From assembly GCA_964437145.1 (NCBI GenBank), contig CAYTFW010000146.1:1-16857 (forward strand): a DNA stretch of 16,857 nt, in the 5' to 3' direction. Below the pieces are notes generated by a model. That model had not been told where the DNA came from, did not search any database, and saw nothing but the letters and a program-made list of their open reading frames with translations. The position numbers and the translations under genes are program-made. Numbering within the stretch: position 1 is the first letter of the stretch; the number at the start of each line of letters is the position of its first letter. The stretch is from JAFAZJ01 sp964437145. GTDB taxonomy: Bacteria; Pseudomonadota; Alphaproteobacteria; Reyranellales; Reyranellaceae. This document shows positions 7,356 through 16,857 of this stretch, one piece after another.

Positions 7356-7365
7356 TCACCATGAT
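7337..7365 (+). promoter_or_regulatory. Candidate promoter for the methyltransferase-MFS pair
   Basis: TTGACA at 7337-7342 is a consensus -35 box. With 17-base spacing the -10 candidate is CATGAT (7360-7365), a four-of-six match. Site 1 covers the -35, and site 2 starts inside the -10, as expected of a repressed promoter. The -10 is weak, so the call is tentative. Confidence 0.35.
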
Positions 7366-7382
7366 GACACCTAAGTTGTCAT
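7364..7382. promoter_or_regulatory. Putative MarR operator, site 2
   Basis: ATGACA (7364-7369) and TGTCAT (7377-7382) are a perfect 6-bp inverted repeat with a 7-base spacer, core TGACACCTAAGTTGTCA. Its centre is 27 bp from that of site 1, about two and a half helical turns. The near identity of cores and equal spacing argue for one protein binding both. The site would overlap an ATG at 7361 or 7364, which favours the later start at 7433 for the downstream gene. Confidence 0.65.
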
Positions 7383-7432
7383 TTACCGGCGAGCCCCGAC
7401 AGCTCGCGCCTCCGGCGGAAGTGGATTTCACA

Positions 7433-7936
7433 ATGGATCAGACGCCCCCAAGAGCTGACGAAGCCGACATTCCAGGCGTCGTCGTGCGCCCGCCGCTCCT
7501 TGTCCTTGGCGCGCTCGTGCTCGGCGCCGCCATGGATCACGTGCTGCCCCTGACTTTCCCGATCTCGAGGTCAAGCCCGGCCCACTGGATCAGCGCCACC
7601 CTGGCCGGCCTGATGGTCCTGGGCGGCGCGGCGCTGATGGTCGCGGGCATCCGAAATTTCGTCGGCGCGGCCACACCCGTGCCCGGCAATCAGCCAGTAC
7701 GCGCGCTCGTGACCACCGGCATCCACGGCTGGAGCCGCAATCCGATCTACGTCGGCATGATCCTGTTCGTCGTCGGTATCGGGCTCTTGATGCGAAGCCC
7801 GTGGATCCTGCTTCTGGCGGCCCCCGTGGCGATCACGATCCGCTACGGCGTCATCGCTCGTGAGGAAGCGTACCTGGAGCGGCGCTTCGGCGACACGTAT
7901 CGGGACTATCGGGCCCGCGTGCGTCGGTGGCTCTAG
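7433..7936 (+). CDS. Isoprenylcysteine carboxyl methyltransferase-like membrane protein
   Basis: The preferred start gives 167 residues. In-frame ATGs at 7361/7364 lie within the operator region and lack a ribosome site; GGAAG lies 11 bases before 7433. The protein has about four membrane spans (roughly 20-40, 53-73, 104-120, 122-140). It carries the family C-terminal pattern: GWSRNPIYVGM (99-109), then a span, then REEAYLERRFGDTYRDYRARVRRWL. These features bind S-adenosylmethionine in eukaryotic isoprenylcysteine methyltransferases and phospholipid N-methyltransferases. Bacterial members are mostly uncharacterised, so methylation of a small or lipidic molecule is only inferred. Probably co-transcribed with the MFS gene 54 bases downstream under MarR control. 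Confidence 0.85.
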   Translation: MDQTPPRADEADIPGVVVRPPLLVLGALVLGAAMDHVLPLTFPISRSSPAHWISATLAGLMVLGGAALMVAGIRNFVGAATPVPGNQPVRALVTTGIHGWSRNPIYVGMILFVVGIGLLMRSPWILLLAAPVAITIRYGVIAREEAYLERRFGDTYRDYRARVRRWL

Positions 7937-7990
7937 CGGTTGAACGGACACGCCGGTGCTCGCGGCCGATCTTGAATCTCGGAGGCCAAA

Positions 7991-9226
7991 TTGCGACCAG
8001 AGCCAGACGGCACGTCTTCTGGGAAGCCGACGCCTCTCACGCCCTACCAACGACGACTGCTCGCATTCCTGAGCATCGCGACCTTCTTCGAGGGCTACGA
8101 CTTTTTCGCGCTCGCTCAGATGTTGCCCAACCTGCGTGCGGACATGGGCCTGAACGAGGCCAAGGGCGGCCGGCTCCTGGCTGTCATCGGGATCGGTACG
8201 ATACTTGCCTACGGCGTGGTCCGGCTCGCCGACCGGTTTGGTCGGCGTGTGATGCTGACGATCACCATCCTGGGCTACACGCTCTTCACCCTTGCCACCG
8301 CCTTCGCGCAGACACCCTATGATTTCGCGGTCTACCAGATCGCGGCGCGCGTCTTTCTCATCGGTGAGATTTCCCTGAGCATGGTGTACGCGGCCGAGGA
8401 GTTCCCCGCCGATCGACGCGGGCATGCGATCGGCGTCATTCAGGCCGCGAGCGCGCTGGGCGCAATCGCATGTGCCGCGACCGCGCCGCTGCTGCTCGAA
8501 ACGCCGTGGGGCTGGCGCTCGGTCTTCCTCGTGGGCGTCGTGCCACTACTCCTCCTGGCCTACGCCCGGCGAAGCCTGCGCGAGACCGCGCGCTTCGCCG
8601 ACCATGCCGCGGGCGGCGTCCAGCGGCGCGCGCTCATGGACATCCTGCGCTCGCCCCACCGGCGACGCATCTACCAGCTCGCCATCATCTGGATACTGCT
8701 CTTCGTGTGTGCCCAGAATGCCGTCTTCTTCTGGAAGGAGTTCGCGGTCGCCGAACGCGGTTTCACGGACGCTCAGGTAGGATCCGCGTTCGCCATCGCG
8801 GCGCTCGCGAGCCTCCCGCCGCTATTCTTCGTCGGGCGGCTATTGGATTCCTGGGGCCGCCGCCCGGCCGCGACGATGATCTTCCTCGGCATGGCTTCAT
8901 CCGTCGTGGCCGCGTATCAGTTGCATGCCCTGACGTCGCTTACCCTGGCGCTCGCCGTCTTCGTGTTTTGCGTCTCGGCGGCGTTCACGGTGATGAACAG
9001 CTTCACGACGGAACTTTTCCCCACCGATTGCCGCGCCGAGGCATTCGCGTGGTCCAACAACCTCCTTGGCCGCAGCGGTTACGTCTTCGGGCCGGCCATC
9101 GTCGGCGCCGCCGCGGGCACACTCGGCTGGGGCGACGCTGTTTCCCTGACAGCCCTCTGTCCTCTCGTCGCGCTCGCCCTCATCCTCTGGCTGCTGCCGG
9201 AGACAAAGGGCCGTCAGCTCGAGTAG
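7991..9226 (+). CDS. MFS transporter (sugar/aromatic acid porter-like)
   Basis: This 411-residue major facilitator has about twelve membrane spans. It starts at TTG, supported by GGAGG five bases upstream (7981-7985). Visible signatures are FFEGYDFFALAQMLP in span 1 with acidic D37, the loop 2-3 motif RLADRFGRR (78-86), AEEFPADRRGHAIG after span 4, the repeated loop 8-9 motif RLLDSWGRRP, TELFPTDCRAEAF after span 10, and a C-terminal LPETKGRQLE. PETKG and the acidic span 1 are typical of the sugar porter and aromatic acid:H+ symporter branches. The substrate is not determinable. With a MarR operator upstream of its operon it could import an aromatic compound or export a toxic one. Confidence 0.92.
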   Translation: MRPEPDGTSSGKPTPLTPYQRRLLAFLSIATFFEGYDFFALAQMLPNLRADMGLNEAKGGRLLAVIGIGTILAYGVVRLADRFGRRVMLTITILGYTLFTLATAFAQTPYDFAVYQIAARVFLIGEISLSMVYAAEEFPADRRGHAIGVIQAASALGAIACAATAPLLLETPWGWRSVFLVGVVPLLLLAYARRSLRETARFADHAAGGVQRRALMDILRSPHRRRIYQLAIIWILLFVCAQNAVFFWKEFAVAERGFTDAQVGSAFAIAALASLPPLFFVGRLLDSWGRRPAATMIFLGMASSVVAAYQLHALTSLTLALAVFVFCVSAAFTVMNSFTTELFPTDCRAEAFAWSNNLLGRSGYVFGPAIVGAAAGTLGWGDAVSLTALCPLVALALILWLLPETKGRQLE

Positions 9227-9287
9227 GTCCGCCTCGAACTATGGACTTCCCCCTCCTGAGGAAGGTAGAGCCATGTCGACGTAGGAA

Positions 9288-9485
9288 TTGCTCTGCCCGC
9301 GCGACGCATCATCCGACCCGCTGCCGATGCGCGCCGTCGCCGAGAGCCGCATCGATCCGCTGTTCGAGGCGGTGGCCGACGCCGCCCAGGAAGCGGTGCT
9401 CGACGCGTTGGCCGCCGCGCCCGACACGATAGGCCGCGCCGGCCATCGGCGCGCCGGCCTCGCAGGCGTGCTCAGCCGAAGCTGA
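9288..9485 (+). pseudogene. C-terminal remnant of a P1/DmpA-type peptidase
   Basis: The readable part (residues SRIDPLFEAVADAAQEAVLDA, then LAAAPDTIGRAGHR) resembles the C-terminal helix and tail of P1-family (DmpA-like) aminopeptidases, where DPLFEA...EEAvLNAL..A...GR.G is the usual pattern. The rest of this several-hundred-residue family is missing, and a stop codon (TAG near 9282) interrupts the frame just upstream. The frame runs 14 bases into the end of the convergent binding-protein gene. The only other content of the 245-base gap (9227-9471) is a weak CTTCC/GGAAG pair near 9245-9265. The assignment rests on remembered family pattern and is moderate. Confidence 0.45.
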
Positions 9486-11016
9486 GGTTATCCGGCCGCA
9501 AGTCCATGAAATAGAAGGTGTAGGGCCGCCACTTCACGTGCTTGCGCACGGCGTAGAATTCCGCCGGCTGATACAGCACCGTGCCGGGCGCTTCGTCCTC
9601 CCAGGCGTCGAGCATCGTCTTGAAGAGCTGCTTGCGCCTGGCCGGGTCGGTCTCGGCTTCCAGCGCCTGGCCGGCCTCGTTGAAGGCGGCGGTCGAGCTC
9701 CAGGTCTTGCCGACCTGGAAGAAGCTGCGCGGGCCCCAGGAGATCCAGATCGAGCCCAGCGGATCGGGCAGGCGCGTCGAGTTGGAGTTGTTGCCGATCT
9801 GCGCGCCCGGCGCGCGCATCTGAGTGAAGTTCTCGACGACCTGCAGCTCGGCGTTGATGCCGACCGCCTTCCACATCTCGATCAGCACCTGCGCCGCCTT
9901 CAGCGCGTTGGTGTAGTAGTGCGGCATGGTGCGGTAGACGATCTTCTCGCCCTTGTATCCGGCGGCCTTCAGCAGCGCCTTCGCCTCGTCGGGCGCGTAG
10001 CGCAGCGCCCTGCCCTTCAGGAACATATCGCCGTATTCCGGATAATTGTGGCCGGCGGGCACAACGGCCGCGCCGTCCCAGAGCGTATCGACAAGGAGCT
10101 TGCGGTCGATCGCCAGGCCCAACGCCTGACGCACGCGTTTGTCGCCCATCGCCGCGCCGCGCTCGTCGAAGGTCAGCACATGGACGTTGGCCAGCACGAC
10201 CGAGCGCACATCGATGCCCTCGCGGCGGCGCAGCTGGCCCACCTGATCGGGCGGCACGTTGGTGATCAGATCGACATCGCCCGCCTGCAACGCGGCGACG
10301 CGCGCGGCGAGCTCGGGAATCTCGCGGAAGACCACGCCGCGCGCGGTCGGCCTGCCCATCCAGTAGTCGTCGAAGGCGTCGAGCGAGATGCGCGTGTCGA
10401 CCTGCAGCTCGCGCACCTTGTACGGACCGGTGCCCACCGGCGCGCGGCCGAAGCCGTCGATGCCCAGGGCTTCGTAGGCGCGCTTGTTGACGATCCAGCC
10501 GCACCACGACGCCAGCCGGTGCTCCAGCAGCACGTCGGGGACCTTGGTGCGGAACCGCACCGTGTGAGCGTCGATCGCCTCGACGCTCTCGAGCGTGGCG
10601 AAGTACGATTTGGCCTCGGGCAGCAAGGGCTTGTCGCCGAACATGCGCGGCGAGGTGAAGGTGTAGACCACGTCGTCGGCGGTGAAGGTGTCGCCGTTGT
10701 GGAATTTCACGCCCTGGCGCAGCTTCAGCACCAGCTCCTTCGGCCCGTTGCGCGTCCACTCGGTCGCCAACGACGGCACCAGCTTGGAGCCGCCGCCATC
10801 GGGCGACGACAGAAAGTCGCGGCGGATCAGCGTGTCGAAGACCGAATAGGTCACGCGCGTGCCGATATTGCTGAGCTCGCGCGCCGGCTCGAGCGTCGGC
10901 GGCACCTGCGCCACGCCGACGGTGAGCAGCGGGCGTTTGTCGGCTTGGGCCTGCGCGGTGCGAACGGCGGCGAGCGCCAGCGCGCCGCCGAGCGCGGCGC
11001 GGCGTCGAGTGATCAT
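9472..11016 (-). CDS. ABC transporter substrate-binding protein, family 5 (second copy)
   Basis: The protein has 514 residues, typical for peptide/nickel/opine-type periplasmic binding proteins. The N-terminus MITRRRAALGGALALAAV carries twin arginines, a hydrophobic core and an AQA cleavage site near residue 23, suggesting Tat export. Family landmarks are LKLRQGVKFHNGDTFTADDVVYTF, APVGTGPYKV, LDAFDDYWMGRP, and LGLAIDRKLLVDTLW. It is the last gene of the importer operon, starting 19 bases after the small membrane ORF, with GGAG 7 bases before the ATG. It is clearly paralogous to the binding protein at 15024-16661. The ligand is unknown; the pair may present different ligands to one transporter. 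Confidence 0.94.
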   Translation of the reverse strand: MITRRRAALGGALALAAVRTAQAQADKRPLLTVGVAQVPPTLEPARELSNIGTRVTYSVFDTLIRRDFLSSPDGGGSKLVPSLATEWTRNGPKELVLKLRQGVKFHNGDTFTADDVVYTFTSPRMFGDKPLLPEAKSYFATLESVEAIDAHTVRFRTKVPDVLLEHRLASWCGWIVNKRAYEALGIDGFGRAPVGTGPYKVRELQVDTRISLDAFDDYWMGRPTARGVVFREIPELAARVAALQAGDVDLITNVPPDQVGQLRRREGIDVRSVVLANVHVLTFDERGAAMGDKRVRQALGLAIDRKLLVDTLWDGAAVVPAGHNYPEYGDMFLKGRALRYAPDEAKALLKAAGYKGEKIVYRTMPHYYTNALKAAQVLIEMWKAVGINAELQVVENFTQMRAPGAQIGNNSNSTRLPDPLGSIWISWGPRSFFQVGKTWSSTAAFNEAGQALEAETDPARRKQLFKTMLDAWEDEAPGTVLYQPAEFYAVRKHVKWRPYTFYFMDLRPDNLSFG

Positions 11017-11035
11017 GACAAGTCTCCAGGTATGG

Positions 11036-11167
11036 TCAGGTCAGCAGTTCGATGGCGACGACGCCAAGCGCGGCGAGCACCAGCAGGGCGAAGCCCCAGG
11101 CGCTCAAGCGGCGACACCACCGCGCGCGATCGCGCTGATCGCGGTCGAGTCGGGGTTGGCTCGGCAT
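11036..11167 (-). CDS. Small single-span membrane protein in the ABC operon
   Basis: An unlisted 43-residue frame starts at the ATG at 11167, three bases after the stop of the preceding permease, and ends 19 bases before the downstream binding-protein gene. Its N-terminus is strongly basic (QPRLDRDQRDRARWCRRL), followed by one hydrophobic segment (SAWGFALLVLAALGVVAIEL). This predicts an inner-membrane protein with the N-terminus in the cytoplasm by the positive-inside rule. There is no strong ribosome site, so it would rely on coupling to the permease. It fills the gap almost completely. No family is recognised; it could be a small accessory subunit of the importer or a chance ORF. Confidence 0.55.
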   Translation of the reverse strand: MPSQPRLDRDQRDRARWCRRLSAWGFALLVLAALGVVAIELLT

Positions 11168-11170
11168 GGT

Positions 11171-12082
11171 TCATCGCAAGGTCGGGTCGAGCCGGTCGCG
11201 CAGCCAGTCGCCCACCAGGCTGATCGACAGCGTCGTCAGCACGATCACCACGGCGGGCGAGATCAGGATCCAGGGCGCGCGCTCGATATACTCGCGGGCG
11301 TAGCCCACCATGTTGCCCAGGCTGGTGAGTGGCGGCTGCACGCCAAGCCCGAGGAACGACAGGCCGGACTCGAGCAGGATGATCTCGGGGAAGCTCAGCG
11401 TGATGTTGACGATCAGCGTGCTGGCAATGTTGGGCAGGATGTGCCGGCCATAGACGCGCCACGGCGTGGCGCCGAGCTGGCGCACCGCGCCGGCATAGCC
11501 CTGCTCGTTGGCCGCGATAGCGAGGCCGCGCGAGATGCGCGCGTAGCGCTCCCAGCCATGCAGGCCCATCAGGCAGATGAACAGGACCAGCGTATTGCCG
11601 AAGAACGCCAGAACGGCGAGCGCGATGATCATGAACGGCATCGACGCCTGGAAGTCGATCACCATCAGCACGACCTCCTCGATCGCGCCGCGGAAATGCG
11701 CCGCCAGGAAGCCCAGCGCCGTGCCGACCACCGCGCCGATGATGGTGGCGGCGAAGGCGATCAGCAGGCTCATGCGGATCGAGTAGACCAACCGGCTGAA
11801 GACGTCGCGGCCGAGCTCGTCGCTGCCCAGCGGATGGTTCAACGCGCCGCCAAAGCCGACCGGCGGCGCGAGCCGCGCGCGCAGATCCATCTTGGCGTAG
11901 TCGTAGGGCGCGATCAGGTCGGCGGCGGCGGCCACCACCAGCATCAGCGCGATCCACGCCAGCGCGAGCAGCACCAGCGGTGGCCAGGCCTCGATGAAGC
12001 GGCTCAGGCGGCCGCGCACCGGGCGCGGCGACGTGGCGAGCTGGGCCGTCGGCGTGTCGCTCGCCGGATCGATCGCGCTCAT
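11171..12082 (-). CDS. Peptide-type ABC importer permease (DppC-like)
   Basis: This 303-residue permease has the DppC/OppC layout: a cytoplasmic N-terminus of about 30 residues, a first span (about 32-55), a periplasmic loop with the LNHPLGSDELGRDVFSR signature, then about five more spans. The EAA loop that contacts the ATPases reads EQGYAGAVRQLGATPWRVYG followed by RHILPN. It ends in the typical LGDWLRDRLDP-like tail (VGDWLRDRLDPTLR). It starts 4 bases after the DppB-like stop, with GGGGG about 9 bases before the ATG. It should pair with the DppB-like permease and the two ATPases as one importer. Substrate class (peptide, opine, nickel chelate or other) is open. Confidence 0.94.
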   Translation of the reverse strand: MSAIDPASDTPTAQLATSPRPVRGRLSRFIEAWPPLVLLALAWIALMLVVAAAADLIAPYDYAKMDLRARLAPPVGFGGALNHPLGSDELGRDVFSRLVYSIRMSLLIAFAATIIGAVVGTALGFLAAHFRGAIEEVVLMVIDFQASMPFMIIALAVLAFFGNTLVLFICLMGLHGWERYARISRGLAIAANEQGYAGAVRQLGATPWRVYGRHILPNIASTLIVNITLSFPEIILLESGLSFLGLGVQPPLTSLGNMVGYAREYIERAPWILISPAVVIVLTTLSISLVGDWLRDRLDPTLR

Positions 12083-12086
12083 GCGC

Positions 12087-15016
<2,930 letters not shown>

Positions 15017-15023
15017 CGGGCGC

Positions 15024-16661
15024 TCAGGCCGTGAAGCGCAGATTGCGCCCGCGGAAATCCATGTACTGCAGACCGGACGGCTTCCAGTCGATGTCCTTGC
15101 GCTTGCCGTAGAAGATCACGTTCTGGTGCAGCACGGTGAAGGCCGGATCGTCGACCTCGGCGATCTCCAACATGCGGCGGAAGACGGCGCGGCGGCGCTC
15201 GTAGTCGACGCTGGTCTCCAGCTCGTTGCTGAGCGTGTTGAACTCCGCGTTGGTCCACTCGCCGACCTGCTGCTGCTGGCCGCTGGGACCGTGCTGGTTG
15301 ACGATCGAGGCCACCGGATCGTTGAACGGCGCGGAGTTCGACCAGTCGCGCACGGCGCGCGGCGAGTTGCGCTCGAAGATCTGTTGCCAGTTCTCCTTCA
15401 TCTCGAGCTTCACGTTGAGCCCGATCTCGCGCCACATCTCGACCAGCGCCTGCGATGTCGCGACCTGGTTGGTGTAGTAGTTGTTGAGCACGCGGAACGG
15501 GATCGGCTCACCCTTGTAGCCCGCCTCCTTGACCAGCGCCTTGGCCCGCGCCGGATCGAACGCGGGCTGCGGCCAGTCGGCGAGGAACATCTTGCCGTAG
15601 TATTCCCACTGCAGGCCGTGCGGGATGCGCGTGCGGCCGCTCCACAGCGTGTCGACGATCAGCTTGCGGTCGATGCCCAGCGCCATGGCGCGGCGGATGC
15701 GCGCGTCGGCGAGCTGCGGGTGGTTCTTGTCGAAGCAGATCAGGCGGTGATTGGTGATCGTGCCGCCTACTACATGATATCGGGGATTCCGCTCGATGCC
15801 GGCGATCTGGTCCGGCGGGATGTCGCAGGCGAAGTCGTACTGGCCCGACACCAGGCCGTTCACGCGGCTCGACACTTCCGGCACGACGACGAAGCGGATC
15901 TGCTTCAAGGGCGGCCGGCCGCCCCAGTAGTCGTCGAAGGCCTCCAGGATCAGATGCGTGTCGGCCTTGAACTCGGCGATGCGGTAAGGCCCGGTGCCCA
16001 CCGGCTTGCGCGCCCAGGTGAGCCAGTCCGGCGCCTCGCCGAAGGCGCGGCGGCTGATGATCTCCGAGCCGTAGCGGCCGATGCGGCCCTCCAGCGTCAC
16101 GTCGGGGGCGCCGTTGACGAAGCGCACCGTCTCCTTGTCGACGATCTCGACCTTTTGCAGCTTGGGCCACAGGCGCTTGGCAACGGCGACGACCTCCGGC
16201 GGCGTCTCGCGGCCGGCGGCGCCCGGCGCGGTGGTGAAAAGCGTCGGGGCCTTGCCGTCGGTCTTGGGCGTGCCGAACATGCGCTCCGGACCGAAGGTGA
16301 AGGCGACATCCTCGGCGGTCATGGCGTCGCCGTTGTGGAACTTCACGCCCGGCCGCAGCTTCAGCTCGACAGTCTTGTCGTCGATGCGCTTCCAGTCGCT
16401 GGCCAGGCCGGGCTGCGGGCTGAGATCGGCCTGGTGTTTGGCGTCGATCAGCGGCTCGAGAAAGCTGTAGACCATGCGGGCGCCGACATTGGACTGCTCG
16501 CGCAGCGGCTCCAGCGTGTTGGTGTTGGTGTTCTGCTGCACCGCGATCGTGATCGATCGGCGGGTATCGGCCTGGCCGATGGCGAAACGCGGCAAGGCGG
16601 TCGCCGCCGCTGTCGCCCCGATGCCTGAAAGAACCGTGCGGCGGCGTGTCGTGCTGGTCAT
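15024..16661 (-). CDS. ABC transporter substrate-binding protein, family 5 (first copy)
   Basis: The product has 545 residues and is the first gene of the operon. The N-terminus MTSTTRRRTVLSGIGATAAA has twin arginines in a Tat-like context, with cleavage probably near residue 31. Family landmarks are LKLRPGVKFHNGDAMTAEDVAFTF, KPVGTGPYRIAEF, LEAFDDYWGGRP, and MALGIDRKLIVDTLW. GGAG lies 8 bases before the ATG. It shares these blocks with the binding protein at 9472-11016, but the C-terminal ligand-proximal stretches differ: this one has WSNSAPFNDPVASIVNQHGP where the other has TRLPDPLGSIWISWGP. The two therefore probably differ in ligand preference. Ligand unknown. Confidence 0.95.
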   Translation of the reverse strand: MTSTTRRRTVLSGIGATAAATALPRFAIGQADTRRSITIAVQQNTNTNTLEPLREQSNVGARMVYSFLEPLIDAKHQADLSPQPGLASDWKRIDDKTVELKLRPGVKFHNGDAMTAEDVAFTFGPERMFGTPKTDGKAPTLFTTAPGAAGRETPPEVVAVAKRLWPKLQKVEIVDKETVRFVNGAPDVTLEGRIGRYGSEIISRRAFGEAPDWLTWARKPVGTGPYRIAEFKADTHLILEAFDDYWGGRPPLKQIRFVVVPEVSSRVNGLVSGQYDFACDIPPDQIAGIERNPRYHVVGGTITNHRLICFDKNHPQLADARIRRAMALGIDRKLIVDTLWSGRTRIPHGLQWEYYGKMFLADWPQPAFDPARAKALVKEAGYKGEPIPFRVLNNYYTNQVATSQALVEMWREIGLNVKLEMKENWQQIFERNSPRAVRDWSNSAPFNDPVASIVNQHGPSGQQQQVGEWTNAEFNTLSNELETSVDYERRRAVFRRMLEIAEVDDPAFTVLHQNVIFYGKRKDIDWKPSGLQYMDFRGRNLRFTA

Positions 16662-16857
16662 CGCGGCAACTCCCTTCGATCCACGACGAGTCGTTAGGCC
16701 CGGGCGGTAACCCCGGGGTTACAGTTGCGCGACGGTTCGGTGACGGCGGGCGAATAACCCGGCGCGACGGCGGGGCCCTGCCGCCGCCTACCCCGGCCGG
16801 GCCAGGGGAATCGCATATGGAATTGATGAGGTATTGCAAGGCGCTAAGAAAAGGATT
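16662..16857 (-). promoter_or_regulatory. Upstream region of the ABC importer operon
   Basis: This 196-base stretch before the first binding protein has no convincing gene. It holds a perfect 16-bp palindrome at 16707-16722, a GC-rich section (16735-16802), and a comparatively AT-rich end (16810-16857) where a promoter could lie. On the minus strand TTGCAA is followed about 16 bases later by TATGCG, a poor -10, so no promoter is claimed precisely. Confidence 0.4.
16707..16722. promoter_or_regulatory. Perfect 16-bp palindrome upstream of the ABC operon
   Basis: GTAACCCCGGGGTTAC reads the same on both strands and lies about 45 bases before the operon's first start codon. A gapless even palindrome of this length suits a dimeric regulator's operator better than a terminator. 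No regulator gene adjoins it inside the window. Confidence 0.45.

Noticed and set aside
7361..7366. ATG codons at 7361 and 7364 as the start of the methyltransferase-like gene
   Set aside because: They fall in the operator/promoter region, overlap the second inverted repeat, and have no ribosome site. The start at 7433 fits the family's N-terminus better.
9239..9427. Short minus-strand frame rich in Ala and Ser
   Set aside because: It is the antisense of the peptidase-like remnant, with low-complexity composition and no motif.
16810..16857. TTGCAA with TATGCG as a promoter for the ABC operon
   Set aside because: The -10 matches poorly and the sequence is cut off by the window edge.

Overview
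The window is GC-rich, densely coded bacterial DNA. Twin-arginine-type signals on solute-binding proteins, CCTTCTCCCCGC/GCGGGGAGAAGG palindromes between genes, and the families present (CtBP-like D-2-hydroxyacid dehydrogenase, GMC oxidoreductase, ArsR-rhodanese regulator, family 5 peptide ABC transporter) suggest an alphaproteobacterium of the Rhodospirillales/Hyphomicrobiales kind. That placement is inference. No rRNA, tRNA, CRISPR array, insertion sequence or replication origin was recognised.

Left block (1-4264, all minus strand). Transcription runs from an ArsR-type regulator fused to a rhodanese domain (4264), into a regulator with about seven membrane segments and a C-terminal AraC-type DNA-binding domain (3568). 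It continues into a sterol desaturase/fatty acid hydroxylase family protein (2367), a small exported DUF2147 protein (1563), and a D-2-hydroxyacid dehydrogenase (1074) that ends beside a REP-like palindrome. A hairpin that would cover the ribosome-binding site precedes the desaturase.

Centre (4312-9485). A second sterol-desaturase-family gene and a GMC oxidoreductase run divergently from the ArsR gene, which shares a short palindromic intergenic region with them. The GMC gene meets a MarR regulator end to end, with overlapping stop codons. The MarR gene is divergent from an isoprenylcysteine-methyltransferase-like membrane protein and an MFS transporter. Two matching 19-bp inverted repeats in that divergent gap look like MarR operators. 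After the transporter lies what appears to be the C-terminal remnant of a P1/DmpA-type peptidase.

Right block (9472-16661, all minus strand). This is one peptide/nickel-type (SBP family 5) ABC importer operon in the order binding protein, ATPase, ATPase joined in frame to permease, second permease, a 43-residue single-span membrane ORF, second binding protein. The two binding proteins are clear paralogues and sit at the two ends. The ATPase-permease junction has no stop codon and passes through a REP-like palindrome, so a 650-residue fusion protein is possible.

The most unusual points are the ATPase-permease fusion, the unlisted small membrane ORF, the tandem MarR operators, and the pairing of a cysteine-poor ArsR-rhodanese and a membrane AraC regulator with two desaturase-family enzymes.
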